Both the position numbers and the translations under genes were made by a program. A DNA stretch of 35,498 bases. Source: Bacteroidales bacterium (GTDB taxonomy: Bacteria > Bacteroidota > Bacteroidia > Bacteroidales > JAHJDW01). Below the pieces are notes generated by a model. That model ran no database searches, was not told the origin of the DNA, and saw nothing but the letters and a program-made list of their open reading frames with translations. The stretch lies in NCBI GenBank assembly GCA_029004185.1, contig JAQUPB010000007.1, positions 5,751 through 41,248 on the forward strand, written 5' to 3'. Shown piece after piece: positions 30,648-35,498 of this stretch. Numbering within the stretch: position 1 is the first letter of the stretch; every line of letters starts with the position of its first letter.

Positions 30648-31790
30648 ATGAATATTGATTTAAAACAAATCCCTTCACCTTGCTACGTTTTAGAAGAACG
30701 CTTGCTTAGAAAAAATCTCGAACTAATAAATAAAGTTCAGAAAGAAGCAGGCGTAAAAATAATTCTTGCGTTGAAGGGTTTTGCAATGTTCAGCACTTTT
30801 AAAATCGTAAAACAATATCTCGAAACATGCACTGCAAGTTCGCTTAACGAAGCCAAACTCTGCAATCAGGAAATGAAAGGTAAAGCGCATCTTTACAGTC
30901 CTGTTTATCTCGAAAATGAATTTGATGAATTGCTCAAGCTAAGCTCACATATAACTTTTAATTCACTTTCACAATGGGATAAATTTAAAAATAAAGTTCT
31001 TGCAAATACGCAAAAAATTTCCTGCGGATTAAGAATAAATCCGGAATATTCCGAGGTTAAAACCGATTTGTATAATCCTTGTATTGCGGGTTCACGCTTG
31101 GGTATCAGAGCAGAAAATCTCGGAAATAAATTAACCGATGGAATTGAAGGTTTGCACTTTCATTCTCTTTGTGAAAATAATTCATACACTCTTGAAAATA
31201 CTTTAAAATCGGTTGAAGAAAAATTTTCACATCTCTTAAAGCAGGCTAAATGGCTGAACATGGGAGGCGGGCATTTGATGACTCATAAAGAATACAATGT
31301 TCAGCATTTAATTGATTTATTGAAGGATTTTAAAAACAAATACCCTAATCTTGAAATTATTCTTGAACCCGGAGGAGCAGTGGGATGGCAGACAGGATAT
31401 CTTGTTTCAACAGTTCAGGATATTATTGAAAGCAAAGGAATAAAAGTTGCAATGCTCGATGTTTCGTTTTCCGCACACATGCCAGACTGCCTCGAAATGC
31501 CTTATAAACCGATGATACATGGTGCCACAGATGCAATTGAAGGAAAACCGACATACCGAATGGGCGGAGTAACATGCCTCGCCGGCGATCACCTCGGCGA
31601 TTATTCTTTTGAAAAACCTTTAAAACCCGGTGATAAAATTGTTTTCGATGATATGATTCATTATACAATGGTAAAAACAACAACTTTCAACGGTGTTACT
31701 CATCCTTCAATAGGAATATGGACGGAAGGCAATAAATTCAAGCTTGTGAGAAAATTTGGGTACGAAGATTATAGAAACAGGTTGTCGTAA
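30648..31790 (+). CDS. nspC: Carboxynorspermidine/carboxyspermidine decarboxylase
   Basis: This 380-residue PLP enzyme has the fold III (alanine racemase-like) barrel of NspC. K43 in VKIILALKGFAMFS is the PLP-lysine, TASSLNEAKLC and HFHSLCENNSY follow, LNMGGGHLM and LEPGGAVGWQTGYLV bind phosphate, DVSFSAHMPDCLEMPYKPMI is a family signature, and GGVTCLAGDHLGDY carries the active-site Cys from the second subunit. It makes spermidine or norspermidine by the aspartate semialdehyde route, the main one in Bacteroidota. The partner carboxyspermidine dehydrogenase is not in the window. Confidence 0.94.
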   Translation: MNIDLKQIPSPCYVLEERLLRKNLELINKVQKEAGVKIILALKGFAMFSTFKIVKQYLETCTASSLNEAKLCNQEMKGKAHLYSPVYLENEFDELLKLSSHITFNSLSQWDKFKNKVLANTQKISCGLRINPEYSEVKTDLYNPCIAGSRLGIRAENLGNKLTDGIEGLHFHSLCENNSYTLENTLKSVEEKFSHLLKQAKWLNMGGGHLMTHKEYNVQHLIDLLKDFKNKYPNLEIILEPGGAVGWQTGYLVSTVQDIIESKGIKVAMLDVSFSAHMPDCLEMPYKPMIHGATDAIEGKPTYRMGGVTCLAGDHLGDYSFEKPLKPGDKIVFDDMIHYTMVKTTTFNGVTHPSIGIWTEGNKFKLVRKFGYEDYRNRLS

Positions 31791-31796
31791 TTAATT

Positions 31797-31822
31797 CCAT
31801 TAATAGTTAATCGTTAATTGTT
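31797..31822. repeat. Short dispersed repeat, TTAACCATTAAC family, copy 2
   Basis: TTAATAGTTAATCGTTAATTG lies between convergent nspC and folK and is the near reverse complement of 2007-2031. Confidence 0.5.
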
Positions 31823-31848
31823 GTTTGATTATTATCCAGAAGAAAACT

Positions 31849-32361
31849 TCAGAATTCATTATTCGGTGTTCGATATTCGATATTCAATTTTATTACCTTT
31901 AATTTATCTTCACACTCTTCCAACAACTTTTCAATTGTTTTTTTAAAAACAGGATGAACAAAATCTTCTGCAATTTCTACAAGTGGAGTTAAAACAAATT
32001 TTCTTTTATGCAACAACGGATGTGGAATTTTCAGGTTTTCCTTATCTATAATTAAATCATCAATAAACAAAATATCAATGTCAATTGTGCGGTCTGTGAA
32101 TTGTATGGAAGAGCGAACCCTGTCAAGTTTTTTTTCAATCAATAAAATATTTTCAAGAATTTTTTCGGGAGAAATATTTGTGTCAACACAAATAACCTGA
32201 TTGATAAAATTGCTTTTACTCTCAAATCCCCACGGCTCGCTTTCGTAAACAGAAGATTTTAAAATTATTTTTCCAATATTCTTTTCAATCAGCTCGACGG
32301 CGTTATTCAAATAATAAATCTTATCACCAATATTACTTCCTAAAATCAAATATGTTTTCAT
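31849..32361 (-). CDS. folK: 2-amino-4-hydroxy-6-hydroxymethyldihydropteridine diphosphokinase FolK
   Basis: The 170-residue enzyme transfers pyrophosphate from ATP to 6-hydroxymethyl-dihydropterin in folate synthesis. Visible signatures are YLILGSNIGDKIYYLNNAVELI, SSVYESEPWGF, FTDRTIDIDILFIDDLII with the Mg-binding aspartates, and IPHPLLHKRKFVLTPLVEI. The last 12 or so residues (LNIEYRTPNNEF) are encoded by a copy of a dispersed repeat, so the C-terminus has been altered by it; the domain itself appears complete before this. It is monocistronic here, divergent from sppA and convergent with nspC. Confidence 0.94.
   Translation of the reverse strand: MKTYLILGSNIGDKIYYLNNAVELIEKNIGKIILKSSVYESEPWGFESKSNFINQVICVDTNISPEKILENILLIEKKLDRVRSSIQFTDRTIDIDILFIDDLIIDKENLKIPHPLLHKRKFVLTPLVEIAEDFVHPVFKKTIEKLLEECEDKLKVIKLNIEYRTPNNEF
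31858..31891. repeat. Dispersed repeat, TTCGGTGTTCGAT family, copy 3 (inside the end of folK)
   Basis: CATTATTCGGTGTTCG then ATATTCGATATTCAAT matches 12314-12344 and the complement of 23036-23074. It is translated as the last residues of FolK. Confidence 0.7.
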
Positions 32362-32371
32362 TGTATAAGTG

Positions 32372-32379
32372 CAAATTTA
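32372..32379 (-). promoter_or_regulatory. Candidate -7 box for folK
   Basis: On the minus strand TAAATTTG followed by CACTT lies 10 bp before the start codon, which would give a very short leader. The 13-mer TAAATTTGCACTT is the same as at the radical SAM gene. No clear -33 TTG is seen. Confidence 0.45.
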
Positions 32380-32394
32380 ATCTTTTAATTTTTT

Positions 32395-32411
32395 ATCTGT
32401 GAATCTGTGGC
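32395..32411. repeat. Single arm of the CCACAGATTCACAGA repeat
   Basis: ATCTGTGAATCTGTGGC is identical to the right arm at 27916-27932, but no left arm is present nearby. It is between divergent folK and sppA and could be a remnant of a broken hairpin. Confidence 0.65.
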
Positions 32412-32487
32412 TTATTTTTTAATAAAAATTTAGGTAAATAAGTCGCTTTTATTTAATATTGCATTAACAATTCAAAAACGAAACTTT

Positions 32488-34257
32488 ATGAAACAATTTT
32501 TTAAATTCATGTTCGCCTCAATGTTGGGATTTTTCCTGATGTGGCTCGTAATTGTAACAGTTGTGATTTCCATATTTGCTGCTGCAATAACTTTCGGCAA
32601 AAGTGATAAAGTGGAAATATCGGACAATTCGTTGCTGTATTTAAAGTTAGACCAGCCGATAGAAGACAGGGCTTCAAATAATCCATTTTCGAATTTTTCT
32701 TCTTTCTCAAATAAAAAGGCAACAGGGCTTAATGATATCATAAAATGCATAAAAGCCGCAAAGAATGATAATAAAATAAAAGGAATATTTCTGGAATTAG
32801 ATAACGTACCTTCCGGAATTGCTACTGTTGAAGAAATACGAAACGCATTGCTTGATTTCAAAACCTCAAAAAAATTCATCATAAGTTACAGCGAAGGATA
32901 TTCACAGAAAGCATATTATCTGGCAACCACATCGGACGAAATAGTTCTGAATCCTGAGGGAATATTGGCATTCAGAGGTATGGGAGCAAGACTTATGTTC
33001 TTTAAAGGTTCGCTTGAAAAGCTGGAAATAGAACCTGAAGTTATAAGGCACGGTAAATTCAAAAGTGCAGTTGAGCCGTTTACACTTGATAAGATGAGTG
33101 ACGCAAACCGTGAACAGACAAAAGAATTTGTCGGTTCAATATGGAATACAATTTTAAAAGGAATCTCCGAAACGCGCAAAATAAGTGTCTGTGAGCTTAA
33201 TCTTATTGCCGATAGTTTAAAGCTTTCCAATTCGGGCAGTGCTTTAAAATACAAAATGATTGACAAAATAATGTATAAAGATGAAGTTCTTGCAAGGATT
33301 AATGAAAAACTTAAAGTTGATAAAGATGCAAAAGTTAAATTAGTGTGTATAAACAGCTATTTAAAGTCTCCTCAGGTAATTTCAAGTGTTGAGAGAAATA
33401 TAAAATATGATAAAATTGCCGTGATTTATGCATCGGGGGATATTGTCAGCGGTGAAGGAAACGATGAAGAAATTGGTTCGGAAAAGTTTTCAAATACAAT
33501 CCGCGAAGCACGACTCGATAAAAAAGTTAAGGCTGTTGTATTAAGAATTAATTCTCCCGGCGGAAGCGCTTTAGCATCGGAAGTCATTTGGCGTGAAATT
33601 GAACTTACAAAGAAAGTTAAACCGGTTGTGGTTTCTATGGGAAATGTTGCCGCTTCCGGCGGTTATTATATCGCATGTCCTGCCAATAAAATTATTGCGC
33701 AGCCCAATACAATCACGGGTTCAATAGGTGTTTTCGGAATTCTTTTTAATGCAAAAAAATTCATGAACAACAAACTCGGAATTACTATAGACAATGTTAA
33801 TACAAATGCATATTCCGATATTGGCTCATCATACAGACCATTATCAAATTTCGAAAGAATGAAAATTCAAAGTGAAATTGAAAGAATATATGATACATTT
33901 TTAGCACATGTTGCAGAAGGAAGAAAATTAACCAAAGCACAGGTTGACAGTATCGGACAGGGAAGAGTGTGGAGCGGCGTTGATGCTAAAAGAATTGGTT
34001 TGATAGATGATTTCGGCGATTTGCAAAAAGCAATTGAAGTTGCTGCCGATTTGGCAAAACTTAAAAATTACAGAATTCAAACATTGCCAAAACAAAAAGA
34101 AACTCTTGAACAAATCATGGAATTGATTAATTCAAGCACTGAAACAAAAATCATGAAAAATGAACTGGGAGAATATTACAAGTATCTGCAAAACATGAAA
34201 TCAATTTTAAGCATGGATAAAGTTCAGGCAAGAATGCCGTTTGTGGAGGTTGAATAA
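32488..34257 (+). CDS. sppA: Signal peptide peptidase SppA, 67K type
   Basis: This 589-residue protein is the long form with two S49 domains. A single N-terminal transmembrane helix spans about residues 12-35. In the first domain IRHGKFKSAVEPFT holds the catalytic Lys192 (the counterpart of Lys209 in E. coli), and in the second NVAASGGYYIAC holds the Ser nucleophile S390; RINSPGGSALASE and TGSIGVFGILFN are further signatures. It degrades signal-peptide remnants at the periplasmic side of the inner membrane as a tetramer. A near-match -7 box (TAATATTG) lies at 32454-32461. cysS follows after 57-63 bp that hold a simple repeat. Confidence 0.95.
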   Translation: MKQFFKFMFASMLGFFLMWLVIVTVVISIFAAAITFGKSDKVEISDNSLLYLKLDQPIEDRASNNPFSNFSSFSNKKATGLNDIIKCIKAAKNDNKIKGIFLELDNVPSGIATVEEIRNALLDFKTSKKFIISYSEGYSQKAYYLATTSDEIVLNPEGILAFRGMGARLMFFKGSLEKLEIEPEVIRHGKFKSAVEPFTLDKMSDANREQTKEFVGSIWNTILKGISETRKISVCELNLIADSLKLSNSGSALKYKMIDKIMYKDEVLARINEKLKVDKDAKVKLVCINSYLKSPQVISSVERNIKYDKIAVIYASGDIVSGEGNDEEIGSEKFSNTIREARLDKKVKAVVLRINSPGGSALASEVIWREIELTKKVKPVVVSMGNVAASGGYYIACPANKIIAQPNTITGSIGVFGILFNAKKFMNNKLGITIDNVNTNAYSDIGSSYRPLSNFERMKIQSEIERIYDTFLAHVAEGRKLTKAQVDSIGQGRVWSGVDAKRIGLIDDFGDLQKAIEVAADLAKLKNYRIQTLPKQKETLEQIMELINSSTETKIMKNELGEYYKYLQNMKSILSMDKVQARMPFVEVE

Positions 34258-34258
34258 A

Positions 34259-34294
34259 AGAGTTTTCAGTTCACAGTTTTCAGTTTATAGTTAA
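34259..34294. repeat. Simple dispersed repeat, TTTTCAGTT family, copy 4
   Basis: AGTTTTCAGTTCACAG then TTTTCAGTTTATAGTT lies between sppA and cysS; the TTTTCAGTTCACAGTTTT phrase is shared with 15811-15863. Confidence 0.55.
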
Positions 34295-34320
34295 AATCGC
34301 CAATCATTTGGCTAATGCTT

Positions 34321-35498
34321 ATGAAAAACAGAAAGACATATTTATACAATAGTTTATCAAAAAAGAAAGAATTGTTTGAACCGATTAGTGCGCCGTTTGT
34401 TGGTATGTATGTGTGCGGTCCAACTGTATATGGCGAACCACATCTTGGGCATGCACGTCCTGCAATTACTTTCGATTTGATATTCCGCTATTTGAGCCAT
34501 CTCGGATACAAAGTGCGCTATGTAAGGAACATCACTGATGTTGGTCATCTTGAAAATGATGCCGATGAAGGTGAAGATAAAATTGAAAAAAAGGCGCGTC
34601 TTGAAAAGATTGAGCCGATGGAGATTGCTCAATATTATTCCGACATGTACCATGATGCAATGCAAAAATTAAATATTAAAAAACCAAGCATTGAACCGCG
34701 GGCATCAGGCCATATTATTGAGCAGATAAATCTTGTTAAAAAAATTATTGACAACGGATTTGCATATATTTCAGAAGGTTCGGTATATTTTGATGTGGAG
34801 AAGTATAATAAAAAGAATAACTACGGAAAACTCTCGGGAAGAGTTCTCGATGACCTCATGGCTTATACACGTGAACTTCAGGGCAAGCACGAGAAAAAAA
34901 ACAGTTTTGATTTTGCTTTGTGGAAAAAAGCAAGTCCCGAACATATTATGAAATGGGAATCACCATGGAGCGTTGGTTTTCCCGGCTGGCATCTTGAATG
35001 TTCGGCTATGGGCTCAAAATATCTTGGTGATTATTTCGATATTCACGGCGGCGGTATGGATTTATTATTTCCCCATCATGAATGTGAAATTGCCCAATCT
35101 GTTGCGGCAAATAAAAAAGACCCCGTGAAATACTGGTTGCATAACAACATGGTAACCATCAACGGACAAAAAATGGGCAAGTCATTAAATAATTTCATTA
35201 CTCTTAATGAATTTTTCAGCGGTTCGCATAGCGCTCTGGAAAAGCCATACAGTGCGATGACAATTAAATTTTTCATTCTTCAGGCACATTACCGCGGCAC
35301 AGTTGACTTTTCAAACGAAGCACTGCAGGCATCGGAAAAAGCGCTGCAGCGATTGTTTGCAAGCATAGAAACTTTGAATAAACTTGTTCCTTCATCGGAA
35401 TCTACAGTTAAAATTAAAGAACTGAATGAAAAATGCTACGAAGCAATGGATGATGATTTCAACAGTCCGATGGTTATTGCAAATTTATTTGAAGGAGT
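34321..35498 (+). CDS. cysS: Cysteinyl-tRNA synthetase (partial, continues beyond the window)
   Basis: The frame is open from the ATG at 34321 (an in-frame ATG at 34315 is possible) to the window end, about 392 codons. The product begins [18 protein letters not shown] and has the zinc Cys in [19 protein letters not shown], which also holds the HIGH-type motif (HLGH), then [26 protein letters not shown] and [11 protein letters not shown] (zinc and substrate ligands), and [14 protein letters not shown], the KMSKS loop in its KMGKS form common in Bacteroidota. It charges tRNA-Cys. It lies downstream of sppA in the same direction. The anticodon-binding C-terminus lies outside the window. Confidence 0.96.
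   Translation, partial: MKNRKTYLYNSLSKKKELFEPISAPFVGMYVCGPTVYGEPHLGHARPAITFDLIFRYLSHLGYKVRYVRNITDVGHLENDADEGEDKIEKKARLEKIEPMEIAQYYSDMYHDAMQKLNIKKPSIEPRASGHIIEQINLVKKIIDNGFAYISEGSVYFDVEKYNKKNNYGKLSGRVLDDLMAYTRELQGKHEKKNSFDFALWKKASPEHIMKWESPWSVGFPGWHLECSAMGSKYLGDYFDIHGGGMDLLFPHHECEIAQSVAANKKDPVKYWLHNNMVTINGQKMGKSLNNFITLNEFFSGSHSALEKPYSAMTIKFFILQAHYRGTVDFSNEALQASEKALQRLFASIETLNKLVPSSESTVKIKELNEKCYEAMDDDFNSPMVIANLFEG

Noticed and set aside
34357..34665. 102-codon open frame antisense to cysS
   Set aside because: The plus strand encodes clear cysteinyl-tRNA synthetase motifs through this stretch; the antisense frame is a shadow.
1..35498. CRISPR array, phage, transposase or defence system
   Set aside because: No regularly spaced identical repeats of 25-40 bp, no integrase or transposase motifs and no defence-type domains were seen; repeated DNA here is scattered and in spacers.

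Overview
The window is typical of an uncultured, low-G+C (roughly one third G+C by eye), anaerobic Bacteroidota, most likely Bacteroidales. Evidence: several family-restricted proteins (DUF5723-type outer-membrane protein, DUF2279 protein, HU(CCDC81)-SPOR protein, bacterial GH3, Bacteroidales-type CysS with KMGKS), Kdo synthesis genes of a Gram-negative envelope, TAnnTTTG promoter boxes with almost no Shine-Dalgarno sites, and anaerobic metabolism (IorAB, carbamate kinase plus ornithine carbamoyltransferase, a PflX-like radical SAM protein). I see no phage, IS transposase, CRISPR array or defence island. The gene content is mostly housekeeping; the unusual part is the intergenic DNA.

Layout. 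42-11822 is almost entirely minus strand: an Rrf2 regulator, thiD, then (after one plus-strand lipoprotein) a tight operon read from 5655 down to 2034: HU-SPOR protein, trmB, alkyltransferase-like protein, hotdog thioesterase, glycosyltransferase. Next come kdsB, a deoxynucleoside kinase and a propeller-like exported protein, then an operon read from 11822 down: cdaA (c-di-AMP synthase), an exported protein with a sorting-domain-like C-terminus, aroQ and GH3. 11984-12962 holds a small cupin and an outer-membrane barrel protein. 13042-16518 (minus) holds a DUF2279 protein, maf, a UbiA prenyltransferase and a KdsC-like phosphatase. 16738-19794 (plus) holds carbamate kinase, ornithine carbamoyltransferase and a PfkB kinase. 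19821-22977 (minus) holds iorB, iorA and an EamA transporter, followed by an elongator tRNA-Met. 23325-25578 (plus) is a translationally coupled glycosyltransferase pair, convergent with ftsE and a DUF5723 protein. 27976-35498 holds a radical SAM protein, lutA-like gene, yjjG, nspC, folK, sppA and the 5' part of cysS, which runs off the window.

How genes connect. KdsB and KdsC belong to Kdo/lipid A-core synthesis, and three glycosyltransferases also suggest surface glycans. ArcC with a true ornithine carbamoyltransferase suggests ATP formation from citrulline or carbamoyl phosphate, and IorAB suggests fermentation of aromatic amino acids. CdaA is translationally coupled to an envelope protein, and the HU-SPOR protein may tie DNA to the envelope.

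Most striking is a dense set of dispersed intergenic repeats: at least eight families with two or more copies in 35 kb, many palindromic, some running into gene ends (FolK C-terminus, start of the outer-membrane barrel gene, upstream of maf). The best is a 118-125 bp, fully palindromic, MITE-like element with two clearly homologous copies (15875-15992 and 29734-29858).
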